A stretch of 64,000 bases of DNA from Candidatus Eiseniibacteriota bacterium (GTDB lineage: Bacteria > Eisenbacteria > RBG-16-71-46 > CAIMUX01): assembly GCA_020633975.1 (NCBI GenBank), contig JACKCR010000004.1, positions 124,001 to 188,000 on the forward strand, given 5' to 3'. The position numbers were made by a program, and so were the translations under genes. Positions 53,260-61,432 of this stretch are shown here, one piece after another. Position 1 is the first letter of the stretch; each line of letters opens with the position of its first letter. The notes beneath the pieces were generated by a model. It was given only the letters and a program-made list of their open reading frames with translations. It had not been told where the DNA came from and did no database searches.

Positions 53260-54039
53260 TCAGTGCGGATCGAGTGACGTCAGCAGAGCCTCTCGGTACG
53301 TGCGGCTTACGGGGAGTTCCTCTCCTGACCGGAGCACGATGGAGCCGTCTCCGTTCGCGGCCCCGTGAACCTCGGTAACCTCGTCGATTCGAACGACGTG
53401 TGACCTGTGAACGCGAACGAAGCGGCGTGGGTCCAGTCGCTCGACCAGCGATTGTAGGGTAGAGCGCATCAGCTCGGTTCCGTGGCTGGCGTGGATCTGG
53501 ACGTAGTCTCCGTCCGACGACAAGTAGCGGACGTCAGAGATGGACACTACACGGATCCCGTTCGTGCCGCGTACGAGGAGTCGTTCCAAGTGGGGACCAT
53601 GCGAATCACCCTTGGAATGCTCCCCGAGCTGCCTCAGTTCATCGGATGACAGCACGTCGCGCGGTGCACCCGACGTCAGTCTGGCCCGGGCTCTGAGGAG
53701 CGCATCACGAAGTCGATCCTCGCGGATCGGCTTCAGGACGTAGTCCAGGGCGTGCACTTCGAACGCCTGGAGAGCGTGAGCATCGTAGGCCGTGACGAAG
53801 ATGGCGAGGGGGCGTTCCTCCGGAGCGAGACCTTCCAGGACCTCGAACCCGTCGCGTCCCGGCATGGAGATGTCGAGGAGGACCAGGTCCGGGCGGCGTT
53901 CGAGGATCGCGCGCAGGGCGCGGTCGCCGTCTGGGCACTCCGCCACGATCTCGAACCCGGGGAGGGACTCGACGACCCTTCGGATACCACGAAGGGCAAG
54001 CGGCTCGTCGTCCGCCATCACGATCCGAACCGGACTCAC
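53260..54039 (-). CDS. LytTR-family response regulator
   Basis: A 259-residue regulator. The receiver domain has the acidic pair in MADDEP, phospho-acceptor Asp56 in LLDISMP and Lys in YVLKPI. The LytTR DNA-binding domain has VRYLSSDGDYVQIHAS and FVRVHRSHVVRIDEV. It is the cognate partner of the adjacent LytS/YehU-type kinase. The GTG at 54039 makes a GTGA overlap with the kinase stop and starts where receivers normally start; an ATG at 54060 with GAGG upstream is an alternative. Confidence 0.92.
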   Translation of the reverse strand: MSPVRIVMADDEPLALRGIRRVVESLPGFEIVAECPDGDRALRAILERRPDLVLLDISMPGRDGFEVLEGLAPEERPLAIFVTAYDAHALQAFEVHALDYVLKPIREDRLRDALLRARARLTSGAPRDVLSSDELRQLGEHSKGDSHGPHLERLLVRGTNGIRVVSISDVRYLSSDGDYVQIHASHGTELMRSTLQSLVERLDPRRFVRVHRSHVVRIDEVTEVHGAANGDGSIVLRSGEELPVSRTYREALLTSLDPH

Positions 54040-55190
54040 TCCCCTCGTGCCTTCATCCATATCCGAACCTCGCTGCCGATGAGTCCATCCCGTTCGATCG
54101 ACGTCATCGTGAGTTTTTGATCGCTTCCGTAGAGCTGCTCGAGTCGGGCGCGAGTGTTCGCGAGCCCGATGCCGAGGCCTGGACCAGATGGAGCCGCCTG
54201 CGGTGGCGTGGCTCCTGTGGTGCCCACGGTCGGTTCCGTCGGCTCAGGTGGCTTGCCTAGATCGCGGATCGCGAGCTCCACGGCTCCACCGGTACGGGTT
54301 GCCGCCACCTCGATCCGGCCCGCACCGGGTCGCCTGGAGAGTCCATGACGGATCGCGTTTTCTGCGATCGGTTGCAAGATGAGCGCAGGTACGGGTACGT
54401 CTCGAACATCCTCGTCTACATCGAACTGGACGGTCAATCGATCGCCGAAACGCACCTGCTCGATGTCTAGGTATCGCTCGAGGAGTCGCAGTTCCCTCGA
54501 AAGCGGAATCTCCTGATCTGCGCCGTCGATGAGAGAGGAACGCAGGAACTCACTCAAGTTCGAGATCATCCCGCGGGCCGCGGCGGGGTCTTCCTCTACG
54601 AGAACGGACACCGCGTTGAGTGTATTGAACAGGAAGTGTGGCTGAACCTGCATCCGCAGTGTCTCGAGTTGAGCACTCGATAGGTCGGCGCGGAGCTGTG
54701 TGGCGCGTACGGTTTCCTCGTGGTATCGCCGGTAGTAGTCGTGGAGGTGTGCGGCGACGAGCACGATGAAGTAGACGAACACGCCGCTCTCGAACGTCGC
54801 GACGGTCGACTGCCAGGCCCGAGTCAGGTCGAAGGGCGTTTCCTCGGACGCACGGATCGCGCGCGCGACGACCTCGAACGTGAACCGATGAACCATGCCG
54901 AAGCAGATGGCGAACCCGACGTGAAGCCAGCGATTCCGGATCGCGCGACTCCCCGTGAGGGGGAAGCGGCTCGCGAGACCCAACGTGAACGGCGTTTGCA
55001 GCGCGAGCAGCCCGACGAACAGGGCCTCTCCCCACAAGAAGCTGGACCAGACGATCGACTGCCCCATAGTGAGGCGGAAAGCGTACGACTGCATCGCATA
55101 GAACGCAGCGAACGCTAGCCACGCCGCGACGGCAACGCGGGTTCGCGATGGGCCGATGGTGGTCTGGACCGTTCCGTTTCTCTCTGTCAC
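54036..55190 (-). CDS. LytS/YehU-type membrane histidine kinase
   Basis: A 384-residue sensor kinase. Four hydrophobic segments (~17-38, 46-72, 90-110, 132-148) form the membrane sensor. The His_kinase domain has LRMQVQPHFLFNTLNAVS with phospho-His185, then HATPase_c with ENAIRHGLSRR and GIGLANTRARLEQLYG. The family typically controls cell-envelope or carbon-source genes. The GTG start at 55190 has GGAG upstream at a long distance. It overlaps the LytTR regulator gene and forms a two-component operon. Confidence 0.93.
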   Translation of the reverse strand: MTERNGTVQTTIGPSRTRVAVAAWLAFAAFYAMQSYAFRLTMGQSIVWSSFLWGEALFVGLLALQTPFTLGLASRFPLTGSRAIRNRWLHVGFAICFGMVHRFTFEVVARAIRASEETPFDLTRAWQSTVATFESGVFVYFIVLVAAHLHDYYRRYHEETVRATQLRADLSSAQLETLRMQVQPHFLFNTLNAVSVLVEEDPAAARGMISNLSEFLRSSLIDGADQEIPLSRELRLLERYLDIEQVRFGDRLTVQFDVDEDVRDVPVPALILQPIAENAIRHGLSRRPGAGRIEVAATRTGGAVELAIRDLGKPPEPTEPTVGTTGATPPQAAPSGPGLGIGLANTRARLEQLYGSDQKLTMTSIERDGLIGSEVRIWMKARGE

Positions 55191-55258
55191 GCGACGCCAC
55201 GTCTCCAGCGGGGATGCCTCTCTAGAGCACCAGCGTACCGCAAATGTGATCGTGGTTG

Positions 55259-55292
55259 TCCAGCGTCCAACTGCCAGGCGTTGGACGCTGGA
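55259..55292 (-). terminator. 13-bp inverted repeat downstream of VOC gene
   Basis: TCCAGCGTCCAAC (55259-55271) and GTTGGACGCTGGA (55280-55292) are perfectly complementary around an 8-nt loop. It is 175 nt past the VOC stop and 69 nt before the histidine kinase start, so it could be a terminator or an operator. Confidence 0.55.
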
Positions 55293-55467
55293 TACGTCGT
55301 CCTCGATTCGACCCGTTCCTGTACCGGTTCGTCGCGTAGAAACGTCGACTCAACGCGTCTCGAAGCCGCAGGTGCCTCGACACGATTTCATTTGGAGCAT
55401 GCGGGAAGTCCGCGAGCCACGACTCGCGGACGTCCCGTGGGCAGATTTTTCGAGTCGTCCGCCGCCG

Positions 55468-55848
55468 TTACTGATTCATGAGCGACTGCGCGAGCATCAT
55501 GGCGTTTCCATCGGGATCGAAGAACGTCGCGAGCTTCACCATGCCGGGAATCTCTTGGGTCTCCCCGTCGAACGCTACCTTCTTGGACTCGAGGAACTCG
55601 CGGGTCGCCACGATGTCCGTGACGCCCCACACAGGAACGCAGCCGCCACCTTTGGGCACGTCCTCCCGCTGGCCGAGACCGACCGTGATGTTTGCGCTCG
55701 GCCCTTGCATCTCGCACCACCCCATGTCGTCCATTCGGTAGAGGAGCTTGAAACCGAGTGTGTCCTGGTACCACTCGATGGATGCTCCCATGTCTTTGAC
55801 TCCGAAGCTCAGGGTGACATCGCCCTGGTATTGGATCGGATGGCTCAT
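55468..55848 (-). CDS. VOC superfamily protein
   Basis: A 126-residue glyoxalase/bleomycin-resistance-like protein (LSFGVKDMGASIEWYQDTLGF; FFDPDGNAMMLAQ). Several acidic residues (YRMDDMGWCEM) could be ligands, but the function is open. ATG 55848 has GGAG 10 nt upstream. It is divergent from the winged-helix regulator, a usual arrangement for regulator and target. Confidence 0.88.
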   Translation of the reverse strand: MSHPIQYQGDVTLSFGVKDMGASIEWYQDTLGFKLLYRMDDMGWCEMQGPSANITVGLGQREDVPKGGGCVPVWGVTDIVATREFLESKKVAFDGETQEIPGMVKLATFFDPDGNAMMLAQSLMNQ

Positions 55849-55914
55849 GTTTCGCTATCTCCACGCATTCTCGGTTGAGCCCATCGGGAGTTCCTCCGGG
55901 CAGATGCTTCCGTG

Positions 55915-55943
55915 TTGCCGGCAGGCCATGGAGATGATAGTAT
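55915..55943 (+). promoter_or_regulatory. Putative promoter of the winged-helix regulator
   Basis: TTGCCG (55915-55920), a 17-bp spacer and TAGTAT (55938-55943), followed by a strongly AT-rich stretch. A TATAGT hexamer at 55941-55946 is an alternative -10. Confidence 0.45.
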
Positions 55944-56071
55944 AGTAGGTATAAAAACAAGTCAACGACAGGGAGTGTCCGAGAATCGAATCGTCCGTTG
56001 CGGGTCTCGCGAGACTGACGCATCACCGCTGGGCTCTTCCGGTTCTTGCGGCCTGTTCGGGCAAGACCGGG

Positions 56072-56548
56072 GTGCGCTTTGCCGAGCTACAAGCCGCCGT
56101 TCCGGCGAGTCGGCAGCCGCTGAGGGACGCAGTGTTGGCGCTCGTGGAGCTCGGCTGGATCTCGAAGCACGGAGGGCATGGCCATCCGTTGCGACCCGAG
56201 TACCTGATCACGGAAGAGGGAGCCCTGCTCGCAAAGGCGGCGACGAGTCTTCAGTCCGCACTGGATCGGTCGGAGTGGAGCGACTTGTTGCTGAGGAAGT
56301 GGAGCCTTCCGGTTCTCGCCGCTCTCCTCGGCGGTGCGGAGAGATTCAACGCTGTGCGCAATGTTCTGACCGCCGACGGTGTGAAGCCCACACCTCGCGC
56401 GCTTGCGCTCGCCCTGGCGGATCTCGAGTCAGCAGGGCTGGTGCGTCGAGATGTTGCGCCAGGGAAGCCGCCTTCGACGCGATATGGATCTACGATACCT
56501 GCCGGGCTTCGCAAGGCCCTGGAAGGAGTGCTGGTCGCACTCACCTGA
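56072..56548 (+). CDS. HxlR-like winged-helix regulator with duplicated domain, start uncertain
   Basis: At least 158 residues with two successive winged-helix units. The second reads RKWSLPVLAALLGGAERFNAV...LALADLESAGLVRRD; the first reads FAELQAAVPASRQPLRDAVLALVELGWISKHG. Coding sense clearly extends upstream of GTG 56072 in the same frame as HHRWALPVLAACSGKTG, which pairs with the second unit's opening. That extension has no ATG, GTG or TTG, only a CTG at 56015, before an in-frame TAA near 55951. Either a rare start is used, a frameshift joins it to GTG 55975 in another frame, or the sequence has an error. It probably controls the divergent VOC gene. Its stop abuts the convergent neighbour's stop. 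Confidence 0.7.
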   Translation: MRFAELQAAVPASRQPLRDAVLALVELGWISKHGGHGHPLRPEYLITEEGALLAKAATSLQSALDRSEWSDLLLRKWSLPVLAALLGGAERFNAVRNVLTADGVKPTPRALALALADLESAGLVRRDVAPGKPPSTRYGSTIPAGLRKALEGVLVALT

Positions 56549-57655
56549 CTACCGGGTCCGGACCCATGAAATGGAAACGTCTCCATGCGCGGAGTGCAGA
56601 CGCGCCAGATAGACTCCAGCGGGAAGTGTGTCCTCAGGGGTCCAGTCGATCTCGTTCACTCCGGCACGAAGTGACCGCTGGATCGAAGCGACTCGCCGGC
56701 CTGCACCATCGAAGATCCCGAGTTCTGCCTCGATCGAACTCTGGACACCGATTGCAAACCGGACGAGTCCAGCAGATGGGTTCCGCGAGACGAGGCGTAG
56801 GGTGGGTAGGTCGACGCCCCGTGGCGTGGCTGCAGCCCCCGATTCGGCGTCTCCGTAGAGCGTCGAGGTCTCCGGGAGGGTCGAGACTCCAAGGTAGATG
56901 TGGGATCCCGTCCCACCTTGCTCCCGACTCGCGCTGTTCTGGATCCCGGTGAACTCGACCTCGACACGGGAAACGAGAGAACCCGAGGGGGCTCTCAAGA
57001 TGGTGTACGACCGGTTGTAGTTCGTCGAGTCGATGGCTTGGAGGTCGATGCCACTCACAGAGAACGTGACGCTCGGAGGTGGAGCCACTACGTCGCTGTA
57101 GCCACCACCGGTGTTCTTGTAGAGCGAGAGATCACCTTCCCCGCCGAGCGACCAAGTCGTCATATCGATGGGAACTTCAGCGGGTCCGAATGCGCGCACC
57201 ACGAGTTCATCTGCTGTGTCGACGTCGGTAACGAAAAGGTCGAACCCTGTGTCTATCGGTTCGCCGAATTGGTAGGTGAGCGTGCTCGTTCCGTTCGCCG
57301 ACATCTGTTGGAGGAGTGGGAGTCGCGTTCCGTAGACATCGATGAGATCGAGGTCATCGTAGTCTTGTGGGTTCCCGGGGTCGGACGGGGGCGTGTGGTT
57401 CAGAGTGTTTCGGGCCGTCCTTTGGCTCTGCCCGTTGCCGTCGTCGTGGAGGATGGACTCGTCCGAGTCGAAGACCACGAGTACGGTCGTTGGTCCCCCG
57501 GACCAGGTGGCTTCGATCGTGTGGTCACCATAGGTTGCGGGATGGCCAGGATACTCGACGAACGACTGGGCGGACGTCCGGGTGCCGATCAGGACGAGGA
57601 GGAGGGTCGGGATGAACACTTCGGTCCGGAGTCGGAGCAGTGGAGCGCGACGCAT
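56549..57655 (-). CDS. Secreted protein with FlgD-Ig-like tail
   Basis: A 368-residue exported protein. Its signal peptide is FIPTLLLVLIGTRTSAQ. The central ~240 residues are beta-rich with no family I recognise (TWSGGPTTVLVVFDSDESI, FDLFVTDVDTADELVVRAF). The tail (IEAELGIFDGAGRRVASI...IDWTPEDTLPAGVYLARL) is the FlgD-like module with WTPED in place of WDGRD. ATG 57655 was preferred over an upstream GTG because the signal peptide follows it closely. Function unknown. Confidence 0.78.
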   Translation of the reverse strand: MRRAPLLRLRTEVFIPTLLLVLIGTRTSAQSFVEYPGHPATYGDHTIEATWSGGPTTVLVVFDSDESILHDDGNGQSQRTARNTLNHTPPSDPGNPQDYDDLDLIDVYGTRLPLLQQMSANGTSTLTYQFGEPIDTGFDLFVTDVDTADELVVRAFGPAEVPIDMTTWSLGGEGDLSLYKNTGGGYSDVVAPPPSVTFSVSGIDLQAIDSTNYNRSYTILRAPSGSLVSRVEVEFTGIQNSASREQGGTGSHIYLGVSTLPETSTLYGDAESGAAATPRGVDLPTLRLVSRNPSAGLVRFAIGVQSSIEAELGIFDGAGRRVASIQRSLRAGVNEIDWTPEDTLPAGVYLARLHSAHGDVSISWVRTR

Positions 57656-57954
57656 GGAGGTGCCTCTCGGTTGTCGACGTTCGAGCACGGGTGTCCCGTT
57701 CCCGACGTCGTTGTTCCATTAGCTCGATGACCTGGTCGCGGCACGGTCCCTGACGGACAGGATAGGGATGACGAATCGCAACATGCAAGTCGACCCGAGT
57801 GTCGGCAGACGGAATCATCCATGGGCAATCACATCCTCGATGGGGTTCGTCAGCACCGACGTGTTCGGCGGCGACAACGAGAGACCGAGCCCACCAGCCA
57901 GGGGCTGACAGACTCGGCCGGGTCGTGTGTGTCGATGCCACTCCCTCTCAGGGA

Positions 57955-58632
57955 TCACTGCACGCCTTCGTATTCGTAGAACTCTCCGCCCTGGAGGATC
58001 TCGTTGAATGCAGTCGACTCACCCGCGGTCGGAATCGGCTCGACGAGGGTGACGAGTACCTGACGCATCTCCGCGCCGGTTCCGATGGTGGACTGCTCGG
58101 ACTCCGGAACGGTTTCGCCGAAACTCACGGCGTGATACCGACCGAGCTGTCCCGGTGTCACGGCGCTCAGATAGCGATGCACGTTTTCGGCCCGCCTCGC
58201 GCCGAGGGCGTAGTTGTAGTCTTCGGAACCGGACGGGTCAGCGAACCCGTAGACCTCGACGATGTAGCCGGGGTTCTGCTCCATGCTCTCTGCTACCTGG
58301 TCGAGCGTGTTGCGATCCGTTTCGTCGAGCGAGGCGCTGTCGAGATCGAAGTAGACGCGGAAGCGCTCCACCTCGCGGTAGTCGACGTCGCCTAGTGCGA
58401 GTGCGCGCGCTTCGTCTGCGGTCTGGGCCGCTTGCGCGCTCATCGCTGTCACGTCGTTCACGTCATCACGGACGGCGTCGATCTGCGACTCCAGCCCTCG
58501 GTGCTCCTCGGCCATTTCGGCCCGAAGGCCCTCCATTTCAGACCGGACGAATCCCTTGCTTGCGCATCCCGTGGTCGAAAGTCCCAGGACCGCAACGGTT
58601 CCGGTCAGGACGCAGAGTCTCATGGTCGACAT
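57955..58632 (-). CDS. OmpA-family peptidoglycan-binding lipoprotein
   Basis: A 225-residue lipoprotein with lipobox LSTTGC near residue 20. A coiled-coil/Lpp-like stretch (MEGLRAEMAEEHRGLESQIDAVRDD...) is followed by an OmpA C-terminal domain: FRVYFDLDSASLDETDRNTLDQVAESMEQNP, IVEVYGFADPSGSEDYNYALGARRAENVHRYL. The domain binds meso-DAP peptidoglycan, so the protein anchors the outer membrane to the wall, like Pal. ATG 58632 has AAGGAGGG 9 nt upstream; an ATG three codons later is less well placed. Confidence 0.92.
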   Translation of the reverse strand: MSTMRLCVLTGTVAVLGLSTTGCASKGFVRSEMEGLRAEMAEEHRGLESQIDAVRDDVNDVTAMSAQAAQTADEARALALGDVDYREVERFRVYFDLDSASLDETDRNTLDQVAESMEQNPGYIVEVYGFADPSGSEDYNYALGARRAENVHRYLSAVTPGQLGRYHAVSFGETVPESEQSTIGTGAEMRQVLVTLVEPIPTAGESTAFNEILQGGEFYEYEGVQ

Positions 58633-59128
58633 TGGTTCCACCCTCCTTACCTGATGAGAATCGTGATGAGCCTGGGCGCTTCCTGCCCACTCGATGAGAA
58701 TGGAGGTCAGATCCGTGCCAAATCGGGTGTAGCCGTCCTCCATCCTCGTGTGATGGCGACGTGATGTGCGGGCCGCACGCGGGGCGGAGCGGGCTCATCG
58801 CGCTTGGGAAGCGCCGGTGCCGTGAGCGCGCAAGTGACTGCGCCGCAGTGCCCACGAGCGGTTGGACCCGCGACAGGACGGACCACCGGATGGAGGGGAG
58901 GGGTGGATCCGATGCGACTCATGCCGCGGTGTCTCCCCGCGTCGAAGATGGTACTCGTGGACCGGCCCCCGTCCACGTGGCCCAGGTGCTCGTTTGTAGA
59001 CCTTGCCGGAGTTTGAACGATCGGGGGTTGTGGCCATCGATCGACCGGAACGCTGCCAAGGGGTGCGTTCGCCATCGATCGGGGGGCGTCGCGATCGATC
59101 GTTGGGTCGGTACCGATCGCGGCGGTCG
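58633..59128. other. Intergenic region with clustered ATCGATCG-type sites
   Basis: 496 bp with no supported gene. The right third (about 59034-59145) is dense in CGATCG/ATCGAT palindromic hexamers (CCATCGATCG, CCATCGATCG again, GCGATCGATCG, ACCGATCG, CTATCGATT). The clustering is clear by eye; the meaning is unknown. Confidence 0.5.
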
Positions 59129-59782
59129 CTATCGATTCCGGAACGGATCCAGATAGCCGGGCAGTTCCGATCCCGGAGTGACGTGCTCGTCGCTGAGGGG
59201 TTCACCAAAAGCAACAGACATCGGGACGACGCCGGCCCAGTGCGGGAGCGTCACGTCTTCTGGTTCGTCCACCGGTCCTCCGGAGCGAACCTTCGCGGAA
59301 GCACTCTCGATTTCGACTGCGAGGATCGCTGTCGCTTTGAGTTCTTGCGCATTTGGAAACCGACAGTCGGCTGCCCGACCCGGCGCGACCTTGTCCGTGA
59401 TCACTCCAACTGCTTCCGCGATCTCGTCGGAGTCGGTGATCCGTCGTCCCCGTCCGAAGAGGACGACGGATCGGTAGTTCATCGAGTGGTGGAAGGCCGA
59501 TCTCGCCAGGACGAGCCCGTCGAGCAGCGTCACCGCGATGGACACGGTGGCTCCCGATTCCAGGAGGCTCGTGATCCGTCCCTTGTTCGCGCCATGGACG
59601 AGGAGTTCGCTCCCTCGCCGTGCATAGAACATCGGGACGACCACCGGGCCGTCCGCATCTGCGAACGCGACGTGACAGACCCGGCCCTCGTCGAGGATCG
59701 AGTGGATCGTCGTCTCATCATACCGGGCTCGTCCTGGAACTCGAACGATCCGGTTGCGCTCTGTGATCGGGAAGTCGGCCAA
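59129..59782 (-). CDS. Pyridoxamine 5'-phosphate oxidase-related flavin-nucleotide-binding protein
   Basis: A 217-residue split-barrel flavoprotein (RYDETTIHSILDEGRVCHVAFADADGPVVVPMFYAR, LLVHGANKGRI, HHSMNYRSVVLFGRG). It matches the pyridoxamine-oxidase-like/nitroimidazole-resistance (NimA-like) group that binds FMN. The TTG start at 59782 has GGAG 8 nt upstream, and no better start exists. It begins 11 nt after the preceding lipoprotein stop, so the two are an operon. Confidence 0.9.
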   Translation of the reverse strand: MADFPITERNRIVRVPGRARYDETTIHSILDEGRVCHVAFADADGPVVVPMFYARRGSELLVHGANKGRITSLLESGATVSIAVTLLDGLVLARSAFHHSMNYRSVVLFGRGRRITDSDEIAEAVGVITDKVAPGRAADCRFPNAQELKATAILAVEIESASAKVRSGGPVDEPEDVTLPHWAGVVPMSVAFGEPLSDEHVTPGSELPGYLDPFRNR

Positions 59783-59793
59783 CTGCCGGTCTC

Positions 59794-60252
59794 CTACATC
59801 GGTGTGTCTTTGAGCTTCATGTGCGCGACGCCGTCCGCGTCGTAGCTCACGACACCCGCCACGGTGACTTCTGCGCCGTCCATCCGGTTCTCGAACATCT
59901 CCGTGTCTTGCGCGACGTCGTCGAAGATGACGATCTGTCCTTCCGCAGTCTTCATCGCGGCAGTGCAGTGGTTGCCGATCTGGAAGTTGCAGTGGCCGCA
60001 GCCCATGTTCCCGGTAAGACTGATTTCCGTGCCGGTCTGGAGCATCGGCGCATCGTGGTCGTGGCCGGCGTGACTGTCGGCGTCCGAGCCGTGGTTGTCC
60101 ATCTGGTGGCTATCCACCTGTTGGGCCGCCGGCTCTGTCTTCTTCGCCATCTCCGCGTTGTTCGCGGTGTCGGCCTTTCCGCTCTCGCCGCCCCCGCAGG
60201 CGACTAGGGCGAAGGCGGTCGCGACCACGCCGAGGGTGAGCAGACGCTTCAT
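59794..60252 (-). CDS. Cys/His-rich lipoprotein with CGHC motif
   Basis: A 152-residue lipoprotein (lipobox FALVAC). A His/Asp-rich linker (DSHQMDNHGSDADSHAGHDHD) is followed by a compact domain with MGCGHCNFQIGNHC and MKTAEGQIVIFDD. The C-G-H-C pair resembles thiol or metal-binding sites of small periplasmic proteins (DUF6370-like in my reading). Metal capture or copper/zinc sensing is plausible. ATG 60252 has GGAGGAAG. It precedes the flavin-binding gene in the same operon. I cannot assign an experimentally known function. Confidence 0.75.
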   Translation of the reverse strand: MKRLLTLGVVATAFALVACGGGESGKADTANNAEMAKKTEPAAQQVDSHQMDNHGSDADSHAGHDHDAPMLQTGTEISLTGNMGCGHCNFQIGNHCTAAMKTAEGQIVIFDDVAQDTEMFENRMDGAEVTVAGVVSYDADGVAHMKLKDTPM

Positions 60253-60463
60253 CGTTACTTCCTCCATGATTGGATGGTGGGCCCCGGGTGACTGTGCCGG
60301 GGAAGTCCCGTCGTTGCGAGTATCGGGCGCCCTGATTTGTTAGGCAAATGGAGAGTTTTGGTTCCAACTTTCGGCCCGGCCGTCCGACGAGGAATGTGGC
60401 GAGCCGGAAGGAAGGTGGTAACCTCCCTCGGGGATGCGGTTTCCAGTACGGCAAGGAGGCGAC

Positions 60464-61432
60464 GTGACGACCACGAAATTCTCGATCAGCGGAGCGGACG
60501 GTCTCGGGATCCGGGGCCACGTCCATCGCCCCGCTTCGACGAACGGAGCTGTGCCCGTCCTCGTCTTCATGCATGGGTTCAAGGGGTTCCAGGGTTGGGG
60601 GCCGTGGGCGGCCGTATGCGACCGGTTTGCGGAGAACGGGGTCGCCGCGATCCGGTTCGACCTCAGCCACAACGGGGTGGGTGACGACGGAATCGCCTTC
60701 TCGGCTCTCGACCGGTTCGAGCGGAACACGATCGACGCAGAGCTCTTCGACCTGGAAGCGGTGCTCGACTGGATCGGGTCCGGAGCGGTCGACGTCGATC
60801 CCGTGGCCCACGAGCCGCTGCTTCCGAAACTCGATCCCGAGCGGGTGGTGCTCCTGGGGCACTCTCGCGGGGGAGGGGGCATCCTCTTGGGAGCGGCCGA
60901 ACGGCTCGGACTCAGTCCCGACGCGCCGCCCGACCGGAGCCGGGCGGGATCGGGCTCCGTGACCCTCCGCGGTCTCGTCACCTGGAGTGCGATCGCTACC
61001 TACGAGCGCGGGTGGGCCGTCGAGGCGATCGACCGTTGGGAACGTGGCGAGAGCGTCCCTGTCTGGAACAAGCGCACGGAACAGATGATGCCGCTTGGTC
61101 CGCAGCTTTATCGAGACTACATGGCACGACCCCAGCGGTATGACATCCAGGCAGCCACCCGCCGTCTCGGGGGCGCGGGGCTGCCCGTGCTCTTCGTGCA
61201 CGGCGCCGAGGACGAAACTGTTCCGGTCGCCGAGGTGAGCCTGCTGGAGTCTGCGTACGCGGAGAGTGCCGCGAAGGGGGCGGGCGCTACGAGTAGTCGT
61301 TGTGCGGTCGTTCCCGGAGGCGATCACACCTACGGGACGAAGCATCCGTTCGAGGGTTGGACCGGGCCCCTCGAAGCTGCGTTCGAACATGCACTCCGCT
61401 TCACACTGACCGTGACAGAGGAAGACGCGTGA
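60464..61432 (+). CDS. Alpha/beta hydrolase
   Basis: A 322-residue alpha/beta hydrolase. The oxyanion region is [15 protein letters not shown], the nucleophile Ser sits in [10 protein letters not shown], the Asp in [11 protein letters not shown] and the His in PGGDHTYG. There is no signal peptide, so it is cytoplasmic. Serine-ester hydrolase is the safest call; related proteins are often annotated as dipeptidyl aminopeptidase/acylaminoacyl-peptidase-like. The GTG at 60464 has AAGGAGG upstream. Its stop overlaps the metH start (GTGA). Confidence 0.9.
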   Translation: MTTTKFSISGADGLGIRGHVHRPASTNGAVPVLVFMHGFKGFQGWGPWAAVCDRFAENGVAAIRFDLSHNGVGDDGIAFSALDRFERNTIDAELFDLEAVLDWIGSGAVDVDPVAHEPLLPKLDPERVVLLGHSRGGGGILLGAAERLGLSPDAPPDRSRAGSGSVTLRGLVTWSAIATYERGWAVEAIDRWERGESVPVWNKRTEQMMPLGPQLYRDYMARPQRYDIQAATRRLGGAGLPVLFVHGAEDETVPVAEVSLLESAYAESAAKGAGATSSRCAVVPGGDHTYGTKHPFEGWTGPLEAAFEHALRFTLTVTEEDA

